Positions 16,836 to 25,552 are shown, counted from the first letter of the stretch. The stretch is DNA of 64,000 nt from Rhizobiaceae bacterium (GCA_028279875.1 JANQMU010000161.1:62001-126000); one strand, 5' to 3'. The notes: generated from the sequence alone by a model not told the origin. Numbers and translations: made by a program.

Positions 16836-17528
16836 TCAGTCTCCCACTTCTATAAGTGATCGCAAGAGCGCGGGAAAGTGATCGGCGTAGCGGTCCGTCC
16901 GGGCCGCTTCGATCAGATCCGACAGGAACATGGCCTTGCGCCTCACTTCTTGAGCGGACCGGCAGGGATGAGCCGCAATCCGCGCTTCCAGCTCCCAAAC
17001 TTCACCAGCCAATTCGGTGCACCGATCTTCGAGTTCCTTGACATGGTTGTCACGCAACCACCAACGACGGGGCGCCTGTGCCCGGCGCAGTGCGTCAATG
17101 GCTGCCGCTTTGTGTCTATTCAACTTGTCAATCTTTGCCTGGTGCGCTCGAATCCATTTGGTTCGCTGTGAATAGGCAGGGATTCCGCCGTCCCGGTCCC
17201 TCTCAAGATTGGAAATCACGAAATCGACGCGCCGGCGAATCTGGTCTTCACTGCACCAAACACCAGTGTCCGACAGGTTGGGAAATCCGGATTGCGGCTG
17301 TATGGCGAATTCATAGACGCCCATATGTGGTGGTTTGGCTGGATCCGCCTCTATCCTGTCCAACTGGCCGTTGATCACGTCCCACTTGGCCTGTATGCGG
17401 CCGTGCTGTTCTATGAGGGCCTCTAGCTCACTCGATACTCCGGTTGATGCAGATGCCGGAGCCGTGACTGCCGATGCAATTGCCCCCTTTAAAATCGTCC
17501 GCCTTGCGATATGCTTTGTCATAGTCAT
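16836..17528 (-). CDS. Tat-signal hypothetical protein
   Basis: The 230-residue protein starts with a twin-arginine-like leader (HIARRTILKGAIASAVTAPASAS). A soluble, mainly helical body follows, rich in Arg, Glu and Trp. Its HQAKIDKLNRHKAAAIDALRRA and VKELEDRCTELAGEVWELEARI runs suggest coiled coils. Related proteins with a twin-arginine start followed by helical heptads are common in rhizobial prophages and islands; the function is unknown. It is first of a tight pair with the S24-like gene. Confidence 0.6.
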   Translation of the reverse strand: MTMTKHIARRTILKGAIASAVTAPASASTGVSSELEALIEQHGRIQAKWDVINGQLDRIEADPAKPPHMGVYEFAIQPQSGFPNLSDTGVWCSEDQIRRRVDFVISNLERDRDGGIPAYSQRTKWIRAHQAKIDKLNRHKAAAIDALRRAQAPRRWWLRDNHVKELEDRCTELAGEVWELEARIAAHPCRSAQEVRRKAMFLSDLIEAARTDRYADHFPALLRSLIEVGD

Positions 17529-17597
17529 GCCATCCTGATTGGTTTGTTGTGACGAGGATCGGGGAAGCGGTTCGAGCGCTCCCCTGATCCGCTCTCG

Positions 17598-17702
17598 TTA
17601 AGCTGCCTGTGCGTAGTATTCCTCCATTGCTGTTACGAATGCTTCCTGTGCGCCGTCGTCCCGCTCGATCTGTTCGGCCAGCTTGTTGAACAGCGCGACC
17701 AT
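17598..17702 (-). CDS. Very small hypothetical protein (34 aa)
   Basis: MVALFNKLAEQIERDDGAQEAF continues to a C-terminus ending YYAQAA; it is an amphipathic acidic helix with protein-like composition. The competing longer frame (17428-17736) has arginine-rich, shadow-like composition. It lies 69 bases upstream of the Tat-signal gene on the same strand and probably heads that operon. No family is recognised. Confidence 0.4.
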   Translation of the reverse strand: MVALFNKLAEQIERDDGAQEAFVTAMEEYYAQAA

Positions 17703-17789
17703 GAACGGTGTAGTCGAACATTGTGCAATCCTTCACTCATATCTATGGCAATAAATATATGCACAAAAATAACTCTGTCAACTGATATG

Positions 17790-17814
17790 GCAATTATTAT
17801 TGCAATAATTATTT
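17790..17814. promoter_or_regulatory. Overlapping inverted repeats, probable operator/promoter
   Basis: GCAAT-TATT-ATTGC (17790-17803) is a perfect inverted repeat and AATAATTATT (17805-17814) a perfect palindrome. TTGCAA at 17800 and TATAAA at 17821 could be -35 and -10 boxes for the ribbon-helix-helix gene starting at 17859. A related TATGGCAATAAATATATG lies at about 17743-17760 and may serve the leftward operon. The divergent arrangement suggests one regulator controls both sides. Confidence 0.45.
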
Positions 17815-17858
17815 TCCGGATATAAAATGGGAAAACGCCATATGGAAGAGGAATGTTT

Positions 17859-18020
17859 ATGGGAAGAAAACCGATCAGAGCGGAGTTCAAACGCGACAAA
17901 CGGCTTGTCGTCATGTTGACCGCCGCGGAAATGAAAATACTGGAGAAAGCGGCAAACAAAGCAAAGGCAGAAAGCCTTAGCGCCTGGGTTCGGGAAACAC
18001 TCATGGCCGCTGCTCAGTAA
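17859..18020 (+). CDS. Small ribbon-helix-helix DNA-binding protein
   Basis: The 53-residue protein begins MGRKPIRAEFKRDKRL, then LVVMLTAAEMKILEKAANKA and SLSAWVRETLMAA. This basic arm, strand and two-helix layout is a ribbon-helix-helix fold. AGAGGAA precedes the ATG at good spacing. It probably binds the palindromes just upstream. It could be an autorepressor of the element or a relaxosome-type accessory protein; no relaxase is visible, so the first is favoured. Confidence 0.65.
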   Translation: MGRKPIRAEFKRDKRLVVMLTAAEMKILEKAANKAKAESLSAWVRETLMAAAQ

Positions 18021-18053
18021 CTCTCCATCATTAATTTCAGGCAGAGCATCACA

Positions 18054-18638
18054 ATGGACGAACAGATTTATGTTGCCGCATTCACCAGAGGTGTGCGCAA
18101 AATTTCGCTGAGCAAATCGCCGGAAAAGAGTCTACGTAAGTTGGCGCCGCAATCGGGCCAGTTGGTAGTCGGTGAATGCATTTTCAGGGTCGACCAATTT
18201 GGATACAAAGTTGAAAAGGCCGTTCATGACAGATTAGCCTCAAAACGAATCTATGATGATTTGTTTGAAGTGACCGAACAAGATGCGGTCGAAGCCATCC
18301 AGTTTGAGCTCTACTGCCACGGTTACTCCGCTGAAAAACAACCGTTTCCGCCATTGCCGCATGTTGTTACGAAAATGTGCTGCACCACGATGGAAGATGT
18401 TCTGGTTGTAAAAGCTGCAAAAGCTCTCTCTGGTTTGACCTGGCCGGAACTTCAAAAGTTGGCAGGTGTCGACCGCGGTGCAGTGAACCGCCTGCAGACC
18501 CAAAATCCCGATCACCGGAGCGTTGCACAGGCGGACATAAACAAAATCAAGGCTGCTCTTTCGAGAGCCGGCGTCGAATTCATCCCCGAGAACGGTGGCG
18601 GTGCCGGCGTTCGGCTCAGGAAGGGTACGACCGAATAA
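18054..18638 (+). CDS. T5orf172-like / XRE helix-turn-helix fusion regulator
   Basis: The 194-residue protein has two parts. The N-terminal 100 residues (IYVAAFTRGVRKISLSKSPE, GQLVVGECIF, KVEKAVHDRL, EVTEQDAVEAI) resemble the T5orf172/GIY-YIG-like fold. The C-terminal 75 are an XRE-type helix-turn-helix (SGLTWPELQKLAGVDRGAVNRL) ending in the alphaproteobacterial AGVEFIPENGGGAGVRLRKG tail. It is 33 bases downstream of the ribbon-helix-helix gene, likely one transcript. The inferred role is regulation of the element; nuclease activity of the first part is uncertain. Confidence 0.6.
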   Translation: MDEQIYVAAFTRGVRKISLSKSPEKSLRKLAPQSGQLVVGECIFRVDQFGYKVEKAVHDRLASKRIYDDLFEVTEQDAVEAIQFELYCHGYSAEKQPFPPLPHVVTKMCCTTMEDVLVVKAAKALSGLTWPELQKLAGVDRGAVNRLQTQNPDHRSVAQADINKIKAALSRAGVEFIPENGGGAGVRLRKGTTE

Positions 18639-18863
18639 CCACCTCTGAAGAGTTTTGTTGATACATCCACCAGCACTCCGAACTATGGGGGCACGAAGGA
18701 TACCGACTCATAAGAACATGACAAAAAGCAAGTTTTAAAGAAAACCCAATTCGAACTGGTGTCCAAGCACTATTCGGACGAACTTTGTAGGGCAAAACCG
18801 CCAAGATTGTTGCTCAATCCGGCATTGTTAGTGAAGCTAAAACTCTGGGAAACATACTCTGGA

Positions 18864-19937
18864 TCAGGAATCAGTCGTTTTGAGATGAACAAGTTTTCTT
18901 ACCTCTTCGCGGATGTCACGGTACTCTCGAATCAAGCCTCGAATTTCATTAACCGCCGCGGTTGCCTTCTTTGCTGCTTCGTCAGTTAAATCTATTAATT
19001 CCGGCTCAACAAAATCGACCTCCCCACCTAGTTGGTAGAAATCCACCAGTTTTTGAATCGAATTAACTAATGCGGCCCGTTGTTCGCCATCCAACGCAGT
19101 AGGAAGCTTAGCCTCAATACTTTCGAGTGTAGTAGATACGCCGCTTTCCTTAATACTCTCTATCTGCTGATTTATTTCTAATTCTATCTTATCGTTTAGT
19201 AACTTATCCTTCCGCAACTGCTCCCTCGTTTGTAACAGTTTATTCCAATCAAAAGCTACGCTCATCACCGACTTGACAATACCAACAGCAAGTCTTGTAG
19301 CGGCATAAGTCAACGCAAATTCCATGATGATGGATCCACGTGTCGCCCCAACAACTTTAGTCTCTTCAGGAGCGGCCCCGCGGGCCATAGATGCCCCACG
19401 AAATATATCGTACCAGTTTGCGGACCAAGCCTTCCAATCTGCTATAGTGCCGATAGAGGCGTTGTTCTTGAATTCAACCCGTAGCAAAATTGTTTCATCC
19501 GGTAGTTTTGGTGGGTCCAATGGAAGGGCAATATCGTCGAAGGCTTTGATTAGTGATTGGGCACGTGAAAGGGCACCCGATAGCTTGGCTATTGCGGCTT
19601 CCAACTCTTCATGGGCCGTACGGGCGTCAAAGTTGCTAATTGTTACAAGCCCGACAATATAATCGCACCCCGTATTTCCAATTAATCCATCAATGCCAAA
19701 AACGTTTAGCAGATGTATTTGCTCATTGGACAAAATCCGATAATCCATATTTTCTAAGAAATCTACCAGGGCATTTACATGTTCTTCTACGGGATAGATT
19801 GTCGATTCACTTGCATTGTGCTGCAACACATTTGACAGGTTTTGATATAGCCGCACCGTGTTTCGAGCGTGACCTCTTAGCCATATGGCGAACGTATACA
19901 ACTCTGATGTATTCAATAAAAATCTCCGGCTCTGCAC
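18864..19937 (-). CDS. Hypothetical protein with central hydrophobic segment
   Basis: A 357-residue protein with a helical N-terminus (about 1-100) and a middle domain with DWKAWSANWYDIFRG and VVGATRGSIIMEFALTYAA then IVKSVMSVAFDW (about 200-235), which could insert in a membrane. A long charged helical tail from about 240 to 350 has heptads (RKDKLLNDKIELEINQQIE). GTG start. Codon use is strongly AT-biased relative to the chromosome, suggesting recent transfer. No family is recognised; the membrane-plus-coil shape recalls defence effectors, but that is inference only. Confidence 0.6.
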   Translation of the reverse strand: MQSRRFLLNTSELYTFAIWLRGHARNTVRLYQNLSNVLQHNASESTIYPVEEHVNALVDFLENMDYRILSNEQIHLLNVFGIDGLIGNTGCDYIVGLVTISNFDARTAHEELEAAIAKLSGALSRAQSLIKAFDDIALPLDPPKLPDETILLRVEFKNNASIGTIADWKAWSANWYDIFRGASMARGAAPEETKVVGATRGSIIMEFALTYAATRLAVGIVKSVMSVAFDWNKLLQTREQLRKDKLLNDKIELEINQQIESIKESGVSTTLESIEAKLPTALDGEQRAALVNSIQKLVDFYQLGGEVDFVEPELIDLTDEAAKKATAAVNEIRGLIREYRDIREEVRKLVHLKTTDS

Positions 19938-20177
19938 ATTGTTTCATAATTGCTGCAGGAATTCACTAGGCGACGGTGACCACTTAACCTATGTGCCGGT
20001 TGTCGAGAAATCAAAGGCCATGGGGTCGGGATAGCAGCCTCGCTAGAAGCTGCTTTTGCTGATCTCAGCGAGCGCGGGTCAGCCGGAAGAAGAAGCCATG
20101 AATCAGATCATCGGAGATCGACTGATCTGGTCGCGCGAAGTTGGTTCCGCTGGCAATCACTTTGCTTCCGGCCGCAA

Positions 20178-20417
20178 TCATTGCGCGACTAGATCAGCCC
20201 CAATCGGCACCGTCTCGAAATACCAATCGTCTGCCGACAGCCGGCCGGCCGCTTTACTGTCTGCCAACCAGTTGGCCGTCTCCCACACCGCGCCCTGATC
20301 TTCCCAGCCGAAGGCGATATCGAGCGCGTCTTGCAGATCCAGGATAAACGCTTCCCGCTCGAGTTCCCTTCGCGCTTTCCTTTCAAATCGCATGCCGCAT
20401 TCCGCCAATTTGTCCAT
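20178..20417 (-). CDS. Hypothetical protein (79 aa)
   Basis: A soluble helical protein: FERKARRELEREAFILDLQDALDIAF, then WEDQGAVWETANWLADSKAAGRL and DDWYFETVPIG. Composition is protein-like on every codon. ATGs at 20417 and 20393 are both possible. No family is recognised and no close operon partner exists. The flanks 19938-20177 and 20430-20677 hold no convincing gene. Confidence 0.5.
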   Translation of the reverse strand: MDKLAECGMRFERKARRELEREAFILDLQDALDIAFGWEDQGAVWETANWLADSKAAGRLSADDWYFETVPIGADLVAQ

Positions 20418-20677
20418 CGAGGAACACAATACCGGTCAATCCTTCCAGTATTCCAGCCTGAACCGGAAAACGCCGAAGCGAATACTCGCTATCTCTCTGA
20501 GGGCCGTAGAGCGCCATGTGCGCGCTGTGGTGCCCCTGACACCCAAAAGGTGGCAAACGCTCGTCCTGGGGCTTGTGTGTGGTGGGAAGGGGCGCGTTTT
20601 GTCACTGGCACCACCAGCCGGTGATGAGTGAGAGGCTACGATAGCAATCCTGCGGCAAACACGCGCTGAATCAATTC

Positions 20678-21376
20678 CTAACCGTCTGAAGTATCCCTGA
20701 TACAAAAATACAACGCGATGTAGGGCGGCATGTTGTTGTGAGCTGCGCTCCCTCCATAAGCACCCGTAATTCCAACTATATCGTGGCCGTGACTGCCAAA
20801 ATTCAATGGGTTTCCAGGGTCGAAACCAAAAAGCGGATATGCAGAAGCCGGGAGGCCCAAATCGCTTTTGTTTTTCGTCAACAGAGCCCGTTTGTCCGTC
20901 CGATGAATGAACTGGACATCGCTGCTTGTCGACAGCCCTCCAGACGGGTGTTCGTGACTGGGTATCTCTTCTTCTCTTAAGAAGTGCTCCACCTCGCCAC
21001 CAGTGGTTAGAAATCTTCGGGAGGTGAGGTTTTTGGACTTAGTTACCCCATCAGAATCCTGATAGGTCCATTTTCTGAATTCGTCATGAAATTCAGCACC
21101 AGCACCCACAATAAATCTTGCCGTAGCAGGAGAGTAAACGCCCCAATCACTCCCAAGCTTGTTGCATGCTGTCGTCGAAACTACCACAACAGGATCTGGG
21201 ATACCTTTCCCGACTTTAAAAATGTAACTGTCTATTGTCCCTTTGATTATGATCCACCAACCCGCAATAGCTACCAATATCAATCCTACTGCACCGGCCA
21301 GAAACCACTTAACAGCCTGCTGGCGTATTTGCTTACGAATTTCCGATTTGTACTCGCTTGCAAAATCATCAGACAT
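20678..21376 (-). CDS. Membrane-anchored protein with phage tail-collar-like C-terminus
   Basis: The 232-residue protein has a cytosolic basic start, one membrane helix (about 23-46, AGAVGLILVAIAGWWIIIK) and an exported body. That body reads like the end of a phage tail-collar/receptor protein: WGVYSPATARFIVGAG, LTTGGEVEHFLREEEIPSHEHP, a Gly/Ser-rich loop and the terminal HNNMPPYIALYFC. In phage tails this last segment is the collar signature. Fusion to a membrane anchor is unusual; it may display a tail-tip fold at the cell surface or periplasm. Confidence 0.65.
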   Translation of the reverse strand: MSDDFASEYKSEIRKQIRQQAVKWFLAGAVGLILVAIAGWWIIIKGTIDSYIFKVGKGIPDPVVVVSTTACNKLGSDWGVYSPATARFIVGAGAEFHDEFRKWTYQDSDGVTKSKNLTSRRFLTTGGEVEHFLREEEIPSHEHPSGGLSTSSDVQFIHRTDKRALLTKNKSDLGLPASAYPLFGFDPGNPLNFGSHGHDIVGITGAYGGSAAHNNMPPYIALYFCIRDTSDG

Positions 21377-21515
21377 CTAGACTCCCCAACATATTGCGAT
21401 GGAATTGGTGCCCGATCCCCGGCAGGCAATTTAATCTGTTTTGGCTTCCGCATCAGAAACGCTATCACTCAAAGGGAGGCGATTCTACTATCAGCAAATA
21501 TTGCACATCCTAGAA

Positions 21516-22286
21516 ATGCGACCAGATAGCGAAAAACCCGATGATCTTCGCGATGACCTTATCAAAAGGTACTTGCGAACCTGCTGGATAATCAAGATCC
21601 GAATGATGAGTGCGCGGCGGCAACTTTGGGGCGATTTGGCTTCACTGATTCATCTGGAAAACGCATGCATACAGTTGAGAAAAGTCTGCGAAGGAACAGC
21701 CCACTTGGCTTTGATCGCTGGCGAAATAGAATTTGGCGATTTGCCGAAGAAGCTCCGAAAACGGCATAGAGTTGGGGAAATTCTAAAACACTTGGACAGG
21801 ATTGATCGGCTGAAATTTCCATTTCGTGCCCAAATAGCCCCTAAGGGAAGGAAGGGCGACGCAACGGTGTGGGACCTGAAACTGCTAGATTCTGATATGC
21901 GCTCCGATCTTGATCGCGTGGTAGCAATTTGGAACCGCATTGGAAATTTGCTGCATGAGAGGTCCGCATTCAAAGAATGGCACGAACAACGTAATGAAGC
22001 AGTTAGATCTCTTTCACGGGATTTGAACGGGGTACGTGCGGACCACCAATTTCTCTGGAACTACCTCTGGCAACATGCCTTGTGTCTGTCTGAATGTGAG
22101 GTGTTTTTTCTTAATTTGGGTGATGCACAAAAGCCTTCCTGCCCATTGATAGCAACTATGGAGGGCTTTTTGACACGAGATTTGGCTATTGAGTTCGAAC
22201 CAGATTACTTCGCGGATTTCGACGGCGAAATTGACTGGACGCTGTTTGATCAGAACGAACAGGCGGACACGCGCAACGAATCCTAA
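21516..22286 (+). CDS. HEPN-motif-like hypothetical protein
   Basis: A 256-residue helical protein. WNRIGNLLHERS near 139-150 gives Arg141-x5-His147 with the Asn often seen in HEPN motifs. Helical segments before it (LIHLENACIQLRKVCEGTAHLALI) fit a HEPN-like bundle. The acidic C-terminus (about 225-256) is Asp/Glu-rich. The gene diverges from the tail-collar-like membrane gene. ATG 21516 is used; a TTG at 21441 is the alternative. The HEPN call needs structural confirmation. Confidence 0.5.
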   Translation: MRPDSEKPDDLRDDLIKRYLRTCWIIKIRMMSARRQLWGDLASLIHLENACIQLRKVCEGTAHLALIAGEIEFGDLPKKLRKRHRVGEILKHLDRIDRLKFPFRAQIAPKGRKGDATVWDLKLLDSDMRSDLDRVVAIWNRIGNLLHERSAFKEWHEQRNEAVRSLSRDLNGVRADHQFLWNYLWQHALCLSECEVFFLNLGDAQKPSCPLIATMEGFLTRDLAIEFEPDYFADFDGEIDWTLFDQNEQADTRNES

Positions 22287-22484
22287 GTTGCCGGAACCGA
22301 TTGGCGAATTGACTCCGTACAAGCTCACAGATGCGCGTTTACCTGCCTGAGTGCCCGGGCGCTGGAAAAACGCCCTGACGCCCGTCACCGACAACGGGCG
22401 GGCGATTACCGTGCGATTCAGAGGGTCAGGGCCGATATTGTCACCGGGTTTGAATTTCCGGCCGGGGAGGGGCATATTTGCGGA

Positions 22485-22742
22485 ATGAGTGACGACGATC
22501 CCCAAACCATCGAACATGAACGTTACGAGCAATCGCCCAAAGATCGGCGGTCAGACAAGTGGCCGTTCATTGTCTTTGGAGCACTGACAGTTTTTGTGTG
22601 GGGTTCAAGTTGGTATCTTGACGGCTGGCAATTCTTTGACTGGTTTCAGATTGCGCTTGGAGCAATGACCATGGCTGCCATCCTTGGCCCAATCGTTCAT
22701 TACGTCGACCTCAAAAAGCCGTATCGCGATTGCTTTAAATAG
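22485..22742 (+). CDS. Small two-helix membrane protein
   Basis: The 85-residue protein has a charged N-terminus (about 1-24), then two membrane helices at about 26-43 (WPFIVFGALTVFVWGSSW) and 52-74 (IALGAMTMAAILGPIVHYV). Phage holins can look like this, but no lysis genes are near. Its last 43 bases overlap the 3' end of the large convergent gene. The region 22287-22484 has a short GCCCGT...ACGGGC hairpin (22380-22399) and no gene. Confidence 0.5.
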   Translation: MSDDDPQTIEHERYEQSPKDRRSDKWPFIVFGALTVFVWGSSWYLDGWQFFDWFQIALGAMTMAAILGPIVHYVDLKKPYRDCFK

Positions 22743-24907
22743 CCCAGCAACGGTTGCAAGCGTTTGCTGCCGTCCGGTGCAAAGGGCACGGTCCCGCCAA
22801 TGGCCGCGCTTCGTTCCAACGGCTGCATGCGGTGAGCCCAACTCGGCTGGGGCGACTTCATGCCCATCAGCACTTCAGCAATGGTTTGAGCACTCGGTGC
22901 CGCATTCGGACCGGCCTGTCCGTTGCGAACCAGGGCATCGACAATCTCACCATACACCCGGTCTTCCCTGGCAAGGTTCGCGGCCGGAGTGTTTCGCGTA
23001 ACGCCCTGCACTGCGCGTTGACCGGCCCTTATGGGTTCGCCGCGCGCCAAGGAGCGCATCAGCCCACCGGAAACAAGATCGTCAACGGCGCGCGTAGCAT
23101 CCTGCCGGGCAAAGGTCCGTGAGTTGTTCGCAACACTTGCACGCAGCTCAAGGGCTTTTGTCGCCTGATCGATCTCACGAAGGAGAGCGTTCGCCTGATC
23201 CTGCCCCATGATCATGGATAGCTTTTCGCGATTGGCGCGGCTGGACAGTTCGCGTATGGCCCTGGTCGCTTCCCTCGCTGCCATATTGCCATCCGAAACT
23301 GCTCGAACGGTGTTCGCCATGGCATCATCGAGTTGCTGCCGGACGCCGGCCATGACCGCCTGACGTTCCGGCCCCGTCATACCGCGGATTGTCTCGGCAA
23401 CTTCATCGCGCGTGGTGCCCGGCTTAAGCGCCTTGGCACCGAACAACAGGGCTTGCCGCTGTGCAATCGGTTCGGCTGCCGTCTCGAGCGCATCGCCATA
23501 GGCTGGCACAAGCGTTCTCACCCGGTCCCGAATCTCACGGGCGAGATTGGCATAGGCTCGACCGGTCGCCGTCTGTCCGCCAAGCAATCCAGCACCGTCA
23601 TTCGTGTCCGCGACTTCGCGCAAAGCGCGTGTGATGAAGTCCAGTTGACGCACGTCAGGTTTTTGGAAAAAACGCACCGTGCCGTCACTGGCGATGTCCG
23701 CAAGGATCTGTTTTGACCGATGCCCTTCAAGCTGCATGAGTTGATTGGCGTTGGTGATGACCTTTTGCGGCACGCGATCCAGCAAGTTCTCCAGTTCGCG
23801 TGCCGCTGGGGCCGCATAATCAATCGGATGTTCGTAAGCGAATTCATAGGCCATTCGCCGGGCACCGGCTGATCCTTCACGTATTCCGCGTTGCGTCGAT
23901 TGGAGTCCTTGGGGCTTGCCGAATGACCGGTCAAAGGCATCGGTCACCCTGCCCTGTGCCGCCGATGCCCGGCCTTCAACAGCCCGCCGCGCAGTCACAG
24001 CGCCCCGGCCGGATTTCTGAATGGCAACGTCCAACAAACCTTGGCTTGCCGGTCCGGCATCCGCAAGCATGGCATCAGGTCCCGCCTCCCGGATATTCCG
24101 CATCCCGGCCCCGCCAAGATCGTCGGCTTCGGTGGAACGCCGCAGCACTTTCACAGCATCCTTAGAGACATCAAGCTCCTTGGCTGCTGGGCGCACGCTA
24201 CGAAAGTCCCTGATTTTGTTTGTACCCCACCGCACGACACCGCCAGCCAGTGGTGCGAAGGCGCCAGCGCCAAGGCCGTATATGGCTCCAAAAGGGATAG
24301 CGTCGCGTGCGGCTCTCAAGCGATTTTCAATACCACCTTCGCCAGACCCGAACCCATATCCGCCAGCCAGATAGCCGCCTTCAGCACCGGACAAAAATAG
24401 AAGTGGAAGGGCACCTTTACCGCTCATGGTAGCATTGGTCGTTGGAGACATTCCGTACCGTGCCAAGGTGGCAGCACTCAACACACCGCCAACGACTTGA
24501 CCGACCTTGCGGGCCGTGCCGCCCGTTGCATCAATGGCGCGCTGCCTGGCAAGCTCAGTCTCATAATCGACACCAGTCAGCAACGAGTTTGCACGGGCCG
24601 CGATTTCGTCTGAGTTGCCGCCCGATGCCGTATCGGCAGCACCCCGCATGAAATCGTCTGCGGTTCGCAAGACGCCTGGAGGGCGCTCGATGTCGGCGGA
24701 TGCTGGCCTGTCGCGCCGCGATGTCTTGCCTGCCTTGGGCGCCTGATCCGCCAAAAGGTCGCGTGGCTGCCGTTTGTTCTGATACTTCCGCCAAGGACCA
24801 GCAAGCAGATCACGGGGTTCGCGTTGTTCCTTGAGGCGCAGTCGCGCCCGCCCGAGTGCAAGAGCCTTTTGCTGATCCAGGGTGAGTTCCTGTGTGGATG
24901 TCGGCAT
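22700..24907 (-). CDS. Large phage virion-like protein
   Basis: The 735-residue protein starts with an Arg/Lys/Gln-rich region holding a near-repeat (EPRDLLAGPW, QPRDLLADQ). A Gly/Ala-rich hydrophobic part follows (about 125-245, GGVLSAATLARYG, GGYLAGGYGFGSGEGG), then a long helical Arg/Ala/Glu-rich body. This build is typical of alphaproteobacterial phage internal or ejection proteins and DNA-transfer proteins. No portal, capsid or tail gene accompanies it, so it is an orphan. The gene downstream on the same strand (22485) is convergent; upstream, ten bases away, is the MPEQ-motif gene. Confidence 0.6.
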   Translation of the reverse strand: MPTSTQELTLDQQKALALGRARLRLKEQREPRDLLAGPWRKYQNKRQPRDLLADQAPKAGKTSRRDRPASADIERPPGVLRTADDFMRGAADTASGGNSDEIAARANSLLTGVDYETELARQRAIDATGGTARKVGQVVGGVLSAATLARYGMSPTTNATMSGKGALPLLFLSGAEGGYLAGGYGFGSGEGGIENRLRAARDAIPFGAIYGLGAGAFAPLAGGVVRWGTNKIRDFRSVRPAAKELDVSKDAVKVLRRSTEADDLGGAGMRNIREAGPDAMLADAGPASQGLLDVAIQKSGRGAVTARRAVEGRASAAQGRVTDAFDRSFGKPQGLQSTQRGIREGSAGARRMAYEFAYEHPIDYAAPAARELENLLDRVPQKVITNANQLMQLEGHRSKQILADIASDGTVRFFQKPDVRQLDFITRALREVADTNDGAGLLGGQTATGRAYANLAREIRDRVRTLVPAYGDALETAAEPIAQRQALLFGAKALKPGTTRDEVAETIRGMTGPERQAVMAGVRQQLDDAMANTVRAVSDGNMAAREATRAIRELSSRANREKLSMIMGQDQANALLREIDQATKALELRASVANNSRTFARQDATRAVDDLVSGGLMRSLARGEPIRAGQRAVQGVTRNTPAANLAREDRVYGEIVDALVRNGQAGPNAAPSAQTIAEVLMGMKSPQPSWAHRMQPLERSAAIGGTVPFAPDGSKRLQPLLGYLKQSRYGFLRST

Positions 24908-24917
24908 GTCCCCGCCC

Positions 24918-25211
24918 TCAGTTCAGAACCAGCGGGGTGCTGTCTTCCCGCTCGAGTTCAGTTTTGATTTCCTCGCTGGCTTCAACGGTGGCTGTCAGCG
25001 CCAAACGGTTGCACAGCATCTCCGCGGCCTCTCGTATGAATTGCGGCAGGGGCACCCCGGCGCCGTCTGCCCATGCCGAGAATTTGGAGGCTTGTTCCGG
25101 CATCACATGCACCACCAACACGACTGTGCCGTCTTCCAGCACCATGACACCATCGTCTACCGTCGCCGCGTCGTCTTTGGCGCCTTCTTTCGTCTCTGAG
25201 TCGTCGGTCAT
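24918..25211 (-). CDS. MPEQ-motif small protein, copy 1
   Basis: The 97-residue protein has an acidic N-terminus, a strand GTVVLVVHVMPEQ, then ASKFSAWADGAGVPLPQFIREAA and a helical tail. It is clearly paralogous to the gene at 30274-30552, which shares VMPEQ/LMPEQ, KF.AWA, GVPL..F.RE and the following Cys/Leu pattern. The strand-helix-helix order suggests a ribbon-helix-helix-like or small DNA-binding fold. It ends ten bases before the large virion-like gene and may be in its operon. Confidence 0.65.
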   Translation of the reverse strand: MTDDSETKEGAKDDAATVDDGVMVLEDGTVVLVVHVMPEQASKFSAWADGAGVPLPQFIREAAEMLCNRLALTATVEASEEIKTELEREDSTPLVLN

Positions 25212-25259
25212 GTTCAGTATCTCTCTGCTCCGCATCTGTAGGATTAAATTCCTATTCAA

Positions 25260-25552
25260 TAGATAGCATTTTCCGGGGCCATATCCAAGCTTCGAGGCGG
25301 TTGAATGCTGATCTCAACAGGGGGATTTCAGCCCTCTATTTCTTCATTGAGGACCAATCTCAGTTCTGGCCAGTCATGTCCTTTCGTTTTTCGGTTTAAC
25401 TTGCCAAATTACATCGATCGCGGGAGCCGTATTTAGACGAACTGACCGGAAAACAGGTGCTCGCTTAAAAAAGTGAGGAGTTACTTTCTTGAGCCGTAGG
25501 CTTGAACAATATTCCCGTGAACCCCGCCACAAACTCACCGCCGAAATGAACC
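25260..25552. other. Stretch without recognisable gene
   Basis: No convincing coding frame. A minus-strand frame (25374-25658) runs through it and the adjacent repeat, but its composition is poor. No known signal was seen. Confidence 0.4.

Noticed and set aside
17428-17736. 102-codon minus-strand frame
   Set aside because: Overlaps the Tat-signal gene in another frame, and its Arg/Gly/Ser composition is shadow-like; the 34-residue frame inside it is more convincing.
20436-20705. 89-codon minus-strand frame next to the tail-collar-like gene
   Set aside because: Arg/Ser/Pro-rich with no family motif; the phrase SIRFGVFRFRLEYW looks protein-like but is not enough to call a gene.
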